From NCBI GenBank assembly GCA_013373245.1, contig JABXID010000181.1:1-33899 (forward strand): a stretch of DNA of 33,899 nt. Direction: 5' to 3'. Positions 8,390 through 17,532 of this stretch are shown here, piece after piece. Every line of letters begins with the position of its first letter. Positions within the stretch are counted from its first letter, which is position 1. The notes below the pieces were generated by a model. The model was not told the DNA's origin, did not search any database, and was given only the letters and a program-made list of their open reading frames with translations. The translations under genes were made by a program, and so were the position numbers. Source of the stretch: Gammaproteobacteria bacterium. Lineage in GTDB: Bacteria > Pseudomonadota > Gammaproteobacteria > Enterobacterales > Alteromonadaceae.

Positions 8390-10999
8390 ATGAAGTGGTT
8401 TTTACGCTTAGTAAAATTTTCAGTATTGTTATTTTTACTCGGAGTTGCAGGACTTGTCGGATTCTATTATCACGTCAAACATGAGCTGCCGACTGAAGAA
8501 AATATACGAGATGTTCGCTTTCAAATCCCGATGAAAGTATTCAGTGCCGATGGTGAATTGATATCTCAATTTGGCGAAAAACGTCGAACACCTCTCCTGC
8601 ACAAAGAAATTCCACAGCAATTAATCGATGCTGTGCTGGCCACTGAAGACTCACGATTTTATGATCATTACGGCATAGATCCTATCGGCGTATTCCGCGC
8701 CGCTTTTGACTCCATCATTTTGGGCAAACGAGCGCGTGGTGCCAGTACTATTACTATGCAACTTGCACGAAATGCATTTCTAACATTAGACCGAACCCTG
8801 ATCCGAAAAATCAAAGAAATTTACATTGCGATTCATATTGAACAACTTCTAAGTAAAGAAGAAATCCTTACGCTGTACTTAAACAAAACATTTTTTGGTA
8901 ATCGAGCATACGGTGTCGGCGCAGCTGCGCAAGTATATTACGGTAAGGAACTGAGAGACTTAAGCTTACCTCAGTTTGCAATGATAGCCGGTTTACCTAA
9001 AGCCCCATCAAATTACAACCCACTTCGAAACCCCGATAAAGCGGTAGAACGAAGAAATATTGTTTTATATCGTATGAAAGCCGTGGGCGCTATTACTGAG
9101 GCAGATTACCAATCAGCGATTGCGAGCCCCGTTACCGCCAAACGCCATGGTGCCAACATTACGGTTAGTGCACCTTACGTAGCCGAAGAAGTTCGAAAAA
9201 TGATGGTCGAGAAGTACGGTGAAGAAGTTGCGTACACAGAGGGCTTCAACGTATACACCACCATAAATGCCAAAATGCAGCGCGCTGCACAAAAAGCAGT
9301 TATCGATAACATACACGCCTACGATGAACGCCACGGTTACAGAGGACCGGAACGTTATCTGTGGCAAGCACAAAAGGCCAACGAAGATAAGTCCGCCGAA
9401 CAAGAGTACTTAGAATCACAGATAGACGCCGATGAGCTTGAACTTAATGAACAAAGAGCTGCTGACCAGTTTGTTGGTGACAGCTGGGAACTAGAGCAGA
9501 TTATGGAATATCTATCCGGCGTAGATGATTACCGACACTTAACGCCAGCGGTGGTGACTAACGTAACTGATAACAGCGTTTATGTGCAATTAAAGTCAGG
9601 CAACATTGATGTGCTCGACTGGAATAGCCTTAAATGGGCACGCTCATATATTTCAGACACAGAACAAGGCAGTGCACCTAAAACTGCCCATGACATATTA
9701 GCTGAGGGCGCACTTATTTGGCTCAGAGCAAATAACGACGGCAGTTTCCGCCTGAGTCAAATCCCAGAAGTGAGTGGCGCTATGGTAGCGCTTGATCCGC
9801 AAAATGGTGACATTAAAGCCCTAGTTGGTGGTTACAATTTTGTGAATAACCAGTTTAATCGCATCACCCAAGCTAAACGACAAATCGGCTCAAACATAAA
9901 ACCCTTTGTTTACTCTGCAGCACTCGACAAAGGATACACCCTAGCAACTTTGATAAATGACGCCCCGATAAATAAGTGGGATAAAACATTAGGAACCGCA
10001 TGGCGCCCTAAAAACTCACCTCCTACCTATGAAGGTCCAACTCGCGTGCGTCGCGGCTTAGCTCAGTCAAAAAATGTTATGGCTGTGAAATTAGCTCGGT
10101 CTGTCGGGATCAATAACGTTGTAGATCACCTGACAAAGTTCGGTTTTGCCAATGAAGATCTACCTGCCAATGAATCTCTATCATTAGGTTCTGCATCATT
10201 AACACCAATGTCGGTAGCCACGGGCATGGCAGTATTTGCCAACGGCGGTTACTTAGTTCAACACCAATTGATTGACTACATAACAAATACGCCAGGCAAA
10301 GAAGTGTTCCGTCAAATAAAAACTGTGGCGGGTATGGAACTAGAAATCCGTGACGATTCCGATCTTCTTAACTCAGAGCAGGAAACTAACTCTGATCAGT
10401 CGCAACTGATCAGCACTCAGTTCCAAACACCAGCACCTAGGGTCATATCGCCACAAAACGCCTTCCTTATCGCTGATACATTGAACGACACTATTTGGGG
10501 CGGTGGTAACTGGGGTAAAGGCACTGGCTGGAACGGAACTGCGTGGCGCGCACAAACGTTAAAACGTCGAGATTTAGCTGGTAAAACAGGTACTACAAAT
10601 AGCGCCGTTGATACTTGGTTTACCGGTTTCAACGCTAGTTTAATAGCAACGTCATGGGTAGGTTTTGATGCACCAGGCAGAGCGCTAGGCCGCACTAGTT
10701 ACAACGTTAACTTACCCGACACTCAAACCTTTGGAGCTGAATCCGGTGCGAAAACGGCGCTTCCGGCCTGGGTTAATTTTATGGCGGAAGTATTACCGGA
10801 CATTCCCGCCCAGTACAGAGAGATACCCGAAGGCATTGTGTCAGTAAGAATCGATATCGAAACAGGTTTATTGTCACGTAAAACCGACCATACCACACGA
10901 TTTGAATACTTTATTCAAGGCACTGAGCCGACAGAGTATGTTGATGCGTTTGCCACACCAGAAGAAGATATAATTGAAGAAGAGGAAGGCTTGTTTTAA
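8390..10999 (+). CDS. mrcA: Penicillin-binding protein 1A (glycosyltransferase/transpeptidase)
   Basis: GT51 motifs (ATEDSRFYDHYGIDPIGVFRA, RGASTITMQLARN), transpeptidase motifs (QSKNVMAVKLA; KTGTTN); divergent from the pilM-like gene. Confidence 0.96.
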   Translation: MKWFLRLVKFSVLLFLLGVAGLVGFYYHVKHELPTEENIRDVRFQIPMKVFSADGELISQFGEKRRTPLLHKEIPQQLIDAVLATEDSRFYDHYGIDPIGVFRAAFDSIILGKRARGASTITMQLARNAFLTLDRTLIRKIKEIYIAIHIEQLLSKEEILTLYLNKTFFGNRAYGVGAAAQVYYGKELRDLSLPQFAMIAGLPKAPSNYNPLRNPDKAVERRNIVLYRMKAVGAITEADYQSAIASPVTAKRHGANITVSAPYVAEEVRKMMVEKYGEEVAYTEGFNVYTTINAKMQRAAQKAVIDNIHAYDERHGYRGPERYLWQAQKANEDKSAEQEYLESQIDADELELNEQRAADQFVGDSWELEQIMEYLSGVDDYRHLTPAVVTNVTDNSVYVQLKSGNIDVLDWNSLKWARSYISDTEQGSAPKTAHDILAEGALIWLRANNDGSFRLSQIPEVSGAMVALDPQNGDIKALVGGYNFVNNQFNRITQAKRQIGSNIKPFVYSAALDKGYTLATLINDAPINKWDKTLGTAWRPKNSPPTYEGPTRVRRGLAQSKNVMAVKLARSVGINNVVDHLTKFGFANEDLPANESLSLGSASLTPMSVATGMAVFANGGYLVQHQLIDYITNTPGKEVFRQIKTVAGMELEIRDDSDLLNSEQETNSDQSQLISTQFQTPAPRVISPQNAFLIADTLNDTIWGGGNWGKGTGWNGTAWRAQTLKRRDLAGKTGTTNSAVDTWFTGFNASLIATSWVGFDAPGRALGRTSYNVNLPDTQTFGAESGAKTALPAWVNFMAEVLPDIPAQYREIPEGIVSVRIDIETGLLSRKTDHTTRFEYFIQGTEPTEYVDAFATPEEDIIEEEEGLF

Positions 11000-11000
11000 C

Positions 11001-11028
11001 TGTAAGTTGTAAGTTGTAAGTTGTAAGC
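11001..11028. repeat. Heptanucleotide tandem repeat TGTAAGT x about 4
   Basis: tgtaagt tgtaagt tgtaagt tgtaagc, starting one base after the mrcA stop codon. Confidence 0.95.
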
Positions 11029-11075
11029 AAAGAAACTAGAAGGCTATAACGCTGTAAGACAACAACATTTGGCAT

Positions 11076-11134
11076 CGTCATCCTGGTGCTGTTTTGACCG
11101 GGATCTCGCACCAACAACAGAGTTACGAGTGACG
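11076..11134. repeat. Small palindromic intergenic repeat-like element (MITE/REP-like candidate)
   Basis: CGTCATCCTGG...GACCGGGATCTCG...GAGTGACG: inner ATCCTGG/CCGGGAT arms and outer CGTCA/TGACG ends. Resembles dispersed palindromic elements seen in many gammaproteobacteria; copy number not testable here. Confidence 0.45.
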
Positions 11135-11216
11135 TCAAATGGTAAAAACGTCTAACCCAGAGACTCAACCTCTATTCGTGGTTGCTCATTCTCTCGAAAC
11201 TCGCAACTGCTCTTTT

Positions 11217-11320
11217 CTTCACTTCACGACGCTTTGCCATCCTTGGCGCGTCTGCGTTGTTTCATCCCTTCACTTCACGACGCTTTGCCATCCTTGGCGC
11301 GTCTGCGTTGTTTCATCCCT
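11217..11320. repeat. 51-bp tandem duplication, two perfect copies
   Basis: cttcacttcacgacgctttgccatccttggcgcgtctgcgttgtttcatcc repeated with period 51 across 11217-11320. Confidence 0.95.
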
Positions 11321-11327
11321 GAAACAA

Positions 11328-11353
11328 AAATGCCGTTCATTTGAACGGCATTT
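11328..11353 (-). terminator. Bidirectional Rho-independent terminator candidate
   Basis: aaatgccgttc-attt-gaacggcattt: 11-bp perfect stem, flanked by A/T runs, downstream of the SapC-like gene. Confidence 0.8.
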
Positions 11354-11376
11354 ATAATTATCTAAATGGTAACTTT

Positions 11377-12087
11377 CTATTCTGATACTTGTGCTTGTTT
11401 TTGAATCAAGGCTGTTACTTGATGCATTGAGCTTAAGTGCGCGAAGATAGGGCCTAAGAAACCACGGCTGCGCAGTTTTAAGAAGTCCTCGTCCGATAAC
11501 TCATTTAATTTTTTCTCATCAACAAGGTACAAACCATTTAAGTTGTATTCTTTTTCACGAACCTTAACGCTGATATTTTGTTGATGTAACAAGCCCATTT
11601 CAGCAACCGCTTCTAAAAACGCCTTAGTGATCTGCTCGTTTTCAACATAAGTCATTAATGACTGTTTACGCTTTTCTAAATATTCAGTCTCTTCACCCGC
11701 TTCAGTGAATAACGCTTCGCCTTCTTCTTCACTAACTACTTCACTGTCCATGTTAATCGCGATGCCAAATAAGTTTGGATCATCTTTATTAGGGATAACT
11801 GAAAGTGGTTTGTGCGTATAACGAGCAGGCATATACATACCTTGCCACTTGCCCTCTTCACTAACAAAAAGGTTTTTGTTCTGTTCTAAACCTAAAATGG
11901 CAACCGGGAAATAACTTTCTTTGCCTTCTTCTTTAACAAATGCGATTGGGTAATTTGCACCTGCAACAGCAAATTCTTGTACCACAACGCCTAGAGCGTG
12001 CTGATTTCTTAAATCTTCAACGTTTGAAGCTTGTTTTAGTTTTGTATTTGCGTGAGTATTTTTATGTAATGGTTGAAAGTTTGCCAC
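11377..12087 (-). CDS. SapC family protein
   Basis: Characteristic SapC-like composition: QEFAVAGANYPIAFVKEE..., FPVAILGLEQNKNLFV, W..MYMPARYTHKPLSVIP, LNGLYLVDEKKLNEL. Confidence 0.8.
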   Translation of the reverse strand: MANFQPLHKNTHANTKLKQASNVEDLRNQHALGVVVQEFAVAGANYPIAFVKEEGKESYFPVAILGLEQNKNLFVSEEGKWQGMYMPARYTHKPLSVIPNKDDPNLFGIAINMDSEVVSEEEGEALFTEAGEETEYLEKRKQSLMTYVENEQITKAFLEAVAEMGLLHQQNISVKVREKEYNLNGLYLVDEKKLNELSDEDFLKLRSRGFLGPIFAHLSSMHQVTALIQKQAQVSE

Positions 12088-12137
12088 CGTGGGTTCTCCA
12101 ATATGTTGTCTGTATTACGACAGTATTCATTCTTATT

Positions 12138-12341
12138 CTAATTAATTGCTTGAGCATCAAGGCTAATGTCAGTACATAAGTTTTCACACCGCAAAGCCAA
12201 CCCTTCGTCGGTCGGTGTTACGGTCAATAACGTCGTACAGGTAGGGCATTGAGTCTTTTTACCAGCCAAAACTCTCTTAATCAGAGATTTTTGCTGATTA
12301 AATGATTTTGCTGCATTTTTATTGAGTGCAGAAAAGTCCAT
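12138..12341 (-). CDS. Small zinc-ribbon-like hypothetical protein (67 aa)
   Basis: CPTC...CENLC cysteine pattern; in-frame ATG; intergenic placement consistent with a gene. Confidence 0.6.
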   Translation of the reverse strand: MDFSALNKNAAKSFNQQKSLIKRVLAGKKTQCPTCTTLLTVTPTDEGLALRCENLCTDISLDAQAIN

Positions 12342-12456
12342 AAACCCTATTAGTTATAACTTAAGCTAAAAGCTAGATATGGACGATAAGCCAGAATTAA
12401 AGCGCTGTGCAACCGAAAATTAAAATTAATTTTCTGAATGAATAAAAATCGACCAA

Positions 12457-12720
12457 TCAAATTCCCATCATGGACAATTTTTCTATCACATCACGGACAA
12501 TGCGCTCTAAGGTAGGATGTTCAGAAGAAAATTCAACTTCAAGTGCAAGTAGTTGATCTGTTAGTGTTTGTTCAAATTGTAAGTCATTTGAATTAACCAT
12601 TTGTTCAATTTGCGAGTCTAATAAATCCAACTCTTTTCGCACTTCTGGAGACAGTTCGGAAGTTTGCTCAACTTGCTGCCTCAATTCAGTCAAAGACTCG
12701 AGAAATTGTGTTGAATTCAT
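12457..12720 (-). CDS. DUF4404-like small coiled protein (87 aa)
   Basis: LRQQVEQTSELSPEVRKELDLLDSQIEQMV...HPTLERIVRDVIEKLSMMGI resembles DUF4404; AGGAGG-like RBS (ggaggc) upstream of the ATG. Confidence 0.65.
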   Translation of the reverse strand: MNSTQFLESLTELRQQVEQTSELSPEVRKELDLLDSQIEQMVNSNDLQFEQTLTDQLLALEVEFSSEHPTLERIVRDVIEKLSMMGI

Positions 12721-12810
12721 TTTCGCCTCCTAATTTATAACTCACAAAATTCATTACGAACATACTTTTGGTAAAAATCTAATAACAAGTGTAGTAGTAA
12801 ATAAGCGAAA

Positions 12811-12833
12811 AAAAACCCCGCCAAGGCGAGGTT
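12811..12833 (-). terminator. Rho-independent terminator of the TorF-like porin gene
   Basis: Minus strand: aacctcgcc-tt-ggcggggtt followed by a T run (plus strand aaaaaaaaccccgccaaggcgaggtt). Confidence 0.75.
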
Positions 12834-12861
12834 GTTCAAAACGTAAATTAACTAGCAGTGA

Positions 12862-13503
12862 TTAAAGATCAAAATCCCAAGCTGCAGAAGCGTATAATTT
12901 AAGCTCGTCATCACCTTCAGTCATCATTGAAGCGCCAACAGTCCAGAAATCTTTACCAATTGTTGCGCCGAAATCAATAGCGTCAGAAGAGAAATCACCA
13001 GAGTATGAACCTACATGAACTGCAGTATCAAATCCTTCGATAGCGTCTATAGAATAGTCAGCAGAAAGGTAAATGCTGTCACCGAAGTCAGCGCCATTCG
13101 CGTTTGCTAATACTGCTACACCTAGAGATAGAGCTCCTTTAGAAACACTACCGTAGATTTCACCGAAGTCTAGGTCAACGTCTGCACCTGGATACATGAA
13201 CAATACATAACCGATGTCATAGTCCCAACCACCAGCAGTACCAGTGTAACCACCGTATAAATCTAATTCAAAACTTGCATCTACACCCCAATCATCAACA
13301 TTTGATGCCCAAGTACCTACGTAGAATCCAGATGCGTCTGCATAGTCAACACCACCTTGCACAGCTGGGCCACCATCAGTTTGTTCCATACCACGCCAAA
13401 TGTAGTTAGATGTTACAGCTACATTGGCTGATAATTCAGCTTGTGCATATGCGGAAACTAAAGTGGTCGCTGCTAATAATGAAGTTAATAATGTTTTTTT
13501 CAT
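12862..13503 (-). CDS. TorF family putative outer-membrane porin (Gcw_chp type)
   Basis: Signal peptide MKKTLLTSLLAATTLVSAYAQAEL, then SANVAVTSNYIWRGMEQTDGGPAVQGGVDYADASGFYVGTWASNVD, typical of this family. Confidence 0.85.
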   Translation of the reverse strand: MKKTLLTSLLAATTLVSAYAQAELSANVAVTSNYIWRGMEQTDGGPAVQGGVDYADASGFYVGTWASNVDDWGVDASFELDLYGGYTGTAGGWDYDIGYVLFMYPGADVDLDFGEIYGSVSKGALSLGVAVLANANGADFGDSIYLSADYSIDAIEGFDTAVHVGSYSGDFSSDAIDFGATIGKDFWTVGASMMTEGDDELKLYASAAWDFDL

Positions 13504-13641
13504 GTTTGTTATTCCCTAAAGGTTTATATGTTATATAGTTTGTTGTGTTGTTTGCCATGTATAATCAATTACCGTACCCAAATGTAAAGCATTGAAAATA
13601 TTAAATAATTTATCATGCTATTTTAAATATGCAACTATTGT

Positions 13642-13677
13642 CACCAATTTGGTGCACACTTTTCCACCAACTTGGTG
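13642..13677. promoter_or_regulatory. Tandem 13-bp palindromes CACCAA-N-TTGGTG (candidate operator, NtrC-like)
   Basis: CACCAATTTGGTG at 13642-13654 and CACCAACTTGGTG at 13665-13677, centres 23 bp apart, between the divergent porin gene and rpe. Confidence 0.6.
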
Positions 13678-13701
13678 CTAATAAATAAAAATGAGATAAA
13701 T

Positions 13702-14367
13702 ATGAATAATCACCCAATAATCGCCCCTTCTATTCTCTCTGCTAACTTTGCAAAATTAGGTGATGAAGTTAACGAAGTGATTAGTGCAGGCTGTGAGTGG
13801 ATACATTTTGATGTCATGGACAATCATTATGTTCCCAACTTAACGTTTGGCCCAATGATCTGCGAAGCATTAAGAAAACATGGTGTTACTGCAGCTATCG
13901 ATGTGCACTTAATGGTAGAGCCTGTTGATCACATGATTGAGCAGTTTGCTCAGGCTGGAGCCAGCAACATTTCGTTCCACCCAGAAGCGAGCAAACATAT
14001 TCATCGCTCATTATCGCTGATAAAACAACACGAATGTCTAGCAGGTTTGGTATTAAACCCTGGTACCCCCATCAGTTACGTTGAAGAAAACATCGAACTG
14101 CTTGATTTTGTACTCATCATGTCAGTTAACCCGGGTTTCGGTGGCCAAGCGTTCATTCCAAGTTCAATAGACAAAATCAAACGCATTCGCGCTTTGGCTG
14201 AACAGCACAACAAACCAATTCGGATTTCAGTAGATGGCGGAGTAAAGCTAAACAATATAAAACAAGTTGCTGACGCTGGAGCAGATACCTTTGTTATGGG
14301 CTCGGCTGTCTTTGATGCCGCAGATAGAGCTAAAGTTGTTAAAGAGGCGTTAAGCATTCTTGATTAA
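13702..14367 (+). CDS. rpe: Ribulose-phosphate 3-epimerase
   Basis: IAPSILSANFAKLGDEV, HFDVMDNHYVPNLTFGP, VDVHLMVEP-like (IDVHLMVEP), MSVNPGFGGQAFIP, ISVDGGV motifs. Start placed at ATG 13702 rather than the upstream TTG at 13672. Confidence 0.96.
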   Translation: MNNHPIIAPSILSANFAKLGDEVNEVISAGCEWIHFDVMDNHYVPNLTFGPMICEALRKHGVTAAIDVHLMVEPVDHMIEQFAQAGASNISFHPEASKHIHRSLSLIKQHECLAGLVLNPGTPISYVEENIELLDFVLIMSVNPGFGGQAFIPSSIDKIKRIRALAEQHNKPIRISVDGGVKLNNIKQVADAGADTFVMGSAVFDAADRAKVVKEALSILD

Positions 14368-14495
14368 CTCACATTTGTAACCAAGAATAGAAGAACTATA
14401 GCGCCAGAGATTGCGTCTGCTGGTATTCCGGTTACAATAGCGCGCAAATTATTCCGTTCAAAATATATGAACGCTAAACAACTGATGGGACAGTT

Positions 14496-15497
14496 ATGAC
14501 AAAAACAGTGTTAAGTGGTATCCAAACCACTGGTGGTATGACAATAGGTAACTACATTGGTGCAATTAACCAATGGCTGACATTACAACAAGATCATGAC
14601 TGTTTTTACATGCTGGCAGACTTGCACGCCATTACAGTGCGTCAAGATCCGAAGGAGTTACATGAGCGAACGCTGGACGGTGTTGCGTTATATACGGCGT
14701 GCGGTATCGACCCTGAAAAGTCAGCTTTATTTGTTCAGTCACACGTAACAGAGCATGCTCAATTGGCTTGGGTTCTAAATTGTTACGGCCAAATGGGCGA
14801 ACTAAACCGTATGACTCAGTTTAAAGACAAGTCATCGAAACACAGCAATAACATCAATGTTGGTTTATTCAGCTACCCGGTATTACAAGCGGCTGACATA
14901 TTGTTGTATCAAGCAGACAAAGTGCCTGTAGGTGAAGATCAGAAACAGCACTTGGAACTAACTCGCGATATCGCGACACGTTTTAATAACTTGTATGGCG
15001 ACGTGCTTACCGTACCAGAGCCGTTTATTCCTGAATTCGGTGCTCGTGTGATGAGTTTGCAAGATCCAACTAAGAAAATGTCTAAGTCGGATGAAAACCC
15101 AAATGGTTTCATTATGTTGTTAGATGAGCCAAAAAAGATAGAAAAGAAACTGAAAAAATCAGTAACTGACTCTGACGAACAAGCTCGCATCTATTTCAAC
15201 ACCGAAGAAAAACCTGGTGTGTCTAACCTGCTCACTTTATTAAGTGTTGCTACCGGTAAGTCGATCGAATCTTTAGTGCCTGAATACGAAGATAAAATGT
15301 ACGGCCATTTGAAAAAAGATACTGCTGCAGCCGTCATTGAGATGATAGAGCCTATACAGCAGCGTTTCCATGAAATCAGAAATGATCAAGCAGAGTTAAA
15401 CCGCATTATGAAGTTGGGCGCTGAAAAAGCATCTGAACGTGCGGCTAAGACACTTGATGCGGTATACAAAGCGGTAGGTTTTGTCACTCGTCCATAA
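14496..15497 (+). CDS. trpS: Tryptophanyl-tRNA synthetase
   Basis: [18 protein letters not shown] (HIGH-like), KMSKSDENP (KMSKS). Confidence 0.98.
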   Translation: MTKTVLSGIQTTGGMTIGNYIGAINQWLTLQQDHDCFYMLADLHAITVRQDPKELHERTLDGVALYTACGIDPEKSALFVQSHVTEHAQLAWVLNCYGQMGELNRMTQFKDKSSKHSNNINVGLFSYPVLQAADILLYQADKVPVGEDQKQHLELTRDIATRFNNLYGDVLTVPEPFIPEFGARVMSLQDPTKKMSKSDENPNGFIMLLDEPKKIEKKLKKSVTDSDEQARIYFNTEEKPGVSNLLTLLSVATGKSIESLVPEYEDKMYGHLKKDTAAAVIEMIEPIQQRFHEIRNDQAELNRIMKLGAEKASERAAKTLDAVYKAVGFVTRP

Positions 15498-15521
15498 CAT
15501 TTAACGATAGGCCCTTTGCCC

Positions 15522-16103
15522 ATGTTATTGATGATCGACAACTACGACTCGTTCACTTACACCCTAGTGCAATATTTCCAAGCGCTAGGGCAAGAAGTCT
15601 TGGTTAAACGCAATGATGAGATTACGGTAAGTCAAGTTACAAACCTCAATCCTGATCGTATAGTGATTTCCCCCGGCCCTTGCTCACCGGAACAAGCTGG
15701 CGTTTCCAAAGAAATAATATTAGGCTTTTTTAAGGAGCGGCCGATATTAGGGGTGTGTCTTGGTCACCAAGCGATCGCTGAGGCATTTGGTGCTGACGTA
15801 GTTAGCGCAAAAAATGTGATGCATGGTAAAACCTCACAAATTCATCACCAAAATACGGGGATCTTTCAGGATATAATGAATCCGATGACAGTAACGCGTT
15901 ATCACTCGCTAATAGTTAAACAAGGCTCCTTACCAGAGTATATTACTGAAACCGCCTGGGTGGATGAAAGCGAGTTCGGCAGCGCGAAAGATATTATGGC
16001 CATTGAAATGAAAGACTACCCGACCTTCGGCGTGCAGTTTCATCCTGAGTCAATTTTAACAGAGCAAGGCAGCAAGCTGTTAAACAACTTTTTACGGTAT
16101 TAG
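15522..16103 (+). CDS. pabA: Aminodeoxychorismate/anthranilate synthase glutamine amidotransferase subunit
   Basis: [56 protein letters not shown]. TrpG and PabA cannot be separated by sequence alone; pabA preferred because argD lies downstream. ATG 15522 preferred over TTG 15516. Confidence 0.9.
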   Translation: MLLMIDNYDSFTYTLVQYFQALGQEVLVKRNDEITVSQVTNLNPDRIVISPGPCSPEQAGVSKEIILGFFKERPILGVCLGHQAIAEAFGADVVSAKNVMHGKTSQIHHQNTGIFQDIMNPMTVTRYHSLIVKQGSLPEYITETAWVDESEFGSAKDIMAIEMKDYPTFGVQFHPESILTEQGSKLLNNFLRY

Positions 16104-16207
16104 GGAACAGTTTGTTTCCATGTAATTAAAAAGTAACAATAATTGTGGTAGAAAGCATAAGGCTACAATTAAATTCGCATTAAAATATAATAATTAGACG
16201 ATATAAC

Positions 16208-17341
16208 ATGAGTTCACCAAACATAAGTAAAGTTGCTGCATTTGTTCAATCTCGGTTTGTTGACCTAACGCTGTCAAGAGATTTTGCGTTTTCGCGTTTA
16301 GGTATAGAAAAGTCTGATACAGGTCAAGCTGGCGGGCGATCGCTTTTAGATGTAGAAACTAAAGCGGCAGAACAAAAGCAAAAAAAACAAGCAACAGAGC
16401 AAGAGTTTCGTGTTTACGTAAATGAATATTTTCATGAGCAATTATTCGACTATATAGAACAAAGAACTAAAGATACCGACTACATCTTTTCTGAGCTTCT
16501 AACTATTGAACCAGAAATCCCAAAAATCTTCGACGCTTGTGCTGCGCCCGCAACAGGCGTAAAGCAGTTAGTTCCATTAATTGAAGCTTTACCTTGGTTA
16601 AAAGCCATATTCTTACACCGCATCAACAAAAGTCCATTTCGCGAAGAAAAATCGACAAAACCCACGGTTGAAAAAGTCGACTTGGGCATTCGATACATTG
16701 GTATAGAAAACACCAAATTTCTACTAATGTCAGAAATAGGTAAACGTTGGTTGCCTCATAGCACCGAGCCATTCAGTGACTTTAAAAACAGCGCGTGGTT
16801 ATACTCAATTGCTACGGCCAATTGCATGCGTGCGTTAGCGCCACTGTATAAACTAAGTCCCGAAGTGGCGTTTTTCTTCGGCTTATTCCATGCGGTTGGT
16901 GGCAATTTAATGTTACGTATGTATTTAAGAGCATTTAATACTGTCCGCGTTGAACAAATGAAAGAAACATCTAAGGCAGGACGTAAGGATATTGAGAAAG
17001 TGTTAGATACACTTGAAGTGGACCCTTCATTCGTCAGTCAAGCGCTATTAACTTACTCGTGGCGTTTAACCTGCACGGTCTTTGAAAAGATGGGGTTAAA
17101 GTTTGCGGTGGTCGCGCCGTTTGCGGAAGAAGCACTGCATAAAACTCCAATCACAGAAGCCAGTCCAATGACCCAAGCTCTATATCAGGCCAAATCGTTT
17201 GCCCAATATAAAATGCTACAAAAAAATAGACTGATTGAATTAGATGAAGCAAAAGCTTTTTTAACCCATTCTCGTATTAATAACACGATTATCGGCGAAT
17301 TAAACAAGGTAAATCTAACAAAAATAAAATTTTCTGTATAA
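16208..17341 (+). CDS. HDOD domain-containing protein
   Basis: LTIEPEIPKIFDACA...PLIEALPWLKAIFLHRIN, DLGIRYIGIENTKFLLMSEIGKRW, FFFGLFHAVGGNLMLRM; layout matches HDOD proteins with the HD pair changed (HA). Confidence 0.75.
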   Translation: MSSPNISKVAAFVQSRFVDLTLSRDFAFSRLGIEKSDTGQAGGRSLLDVETKAAEQKQKKQATEQEFRVYVNEYFHEQLFDYIEQRTKDTDYIFSELLTIEPEIPKIFDACAAPATGVKQLVPLIEALPWLKAIFLHRINKSPFREEKSTKPTVEKVDLGIRYIGIENTKFLLMSEIGKRWLPHSTEPFSDFKNSAWLYSIATANCMRALAPLYKLSPEVAFFFGLFHAVGGNLMLRMYLRAFNTVRVEQMKETSKAGRKDIEKVLDTLEVDPSFVSQALLTYSWRLTCTVFEKMGLKFAVVAPFAEEALHKTPITEASPMTQALYQAKSFAQYKMLQKNRLIELDEAKAFLTHSRINNTIIGELNKVNLTKIKFSV

Positions 17342-17472
17342 ATTTTCGTGGGCAAGTATTCATATTGAACATGTGGGGCTTGCCCGGAATATCCACAAGT
17401 TAAATTTTATAAATATCCGTATAAACCAAGAATTAGCCCCAAAAGACAAATCTGCCACTCTATTCATACTAT

Positions 17473-17486
17473 AAAATAATTATTCA
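17473..17486. promoter_or_regulatory. Candidate ArgR box upstream of argD
   Basis: AAAATAATTATTCA matches 12/14 to the consensus half-symmetric ARG box TGAATAATTATTCA; a second partial box ending CTATTCA lies about 20 bp upstream (17453-17466). Confidence 0.55.
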
Positions 17487-17532
17487 CTATTATTGAAAAA
17501 CTAGCTTAATCCTTATTTTTCTTGGACTTACC

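Noticed and set aside
11139-11357. 72-aa ORF containing the repeat LHFTTLCHPWRVCVVSS twice
   Set aside because: Produced by the 51-bp tandem duplication (a multiple of 3) in intergenic DNA; no RBS or protein-like composition, and it runs into the terminator hairpin.
13622-13656. Possible sigma-54 promoter on the minus strand (TTGGTGACAATAGTTGCAT) for the TorF-like porin
   Set aside because: Spacing between GG and GC is 11 rather than the strictly required 10, and it overlaps one palindrome; not supported as a promoter.
13672-13701. Upstream TTG start for rpe (MVLINKNEIN extension)
   Set aside because: The extension overlaps the second palindrome and adds nothing like other Rpe N-termini; ATG at 13702 preferred.
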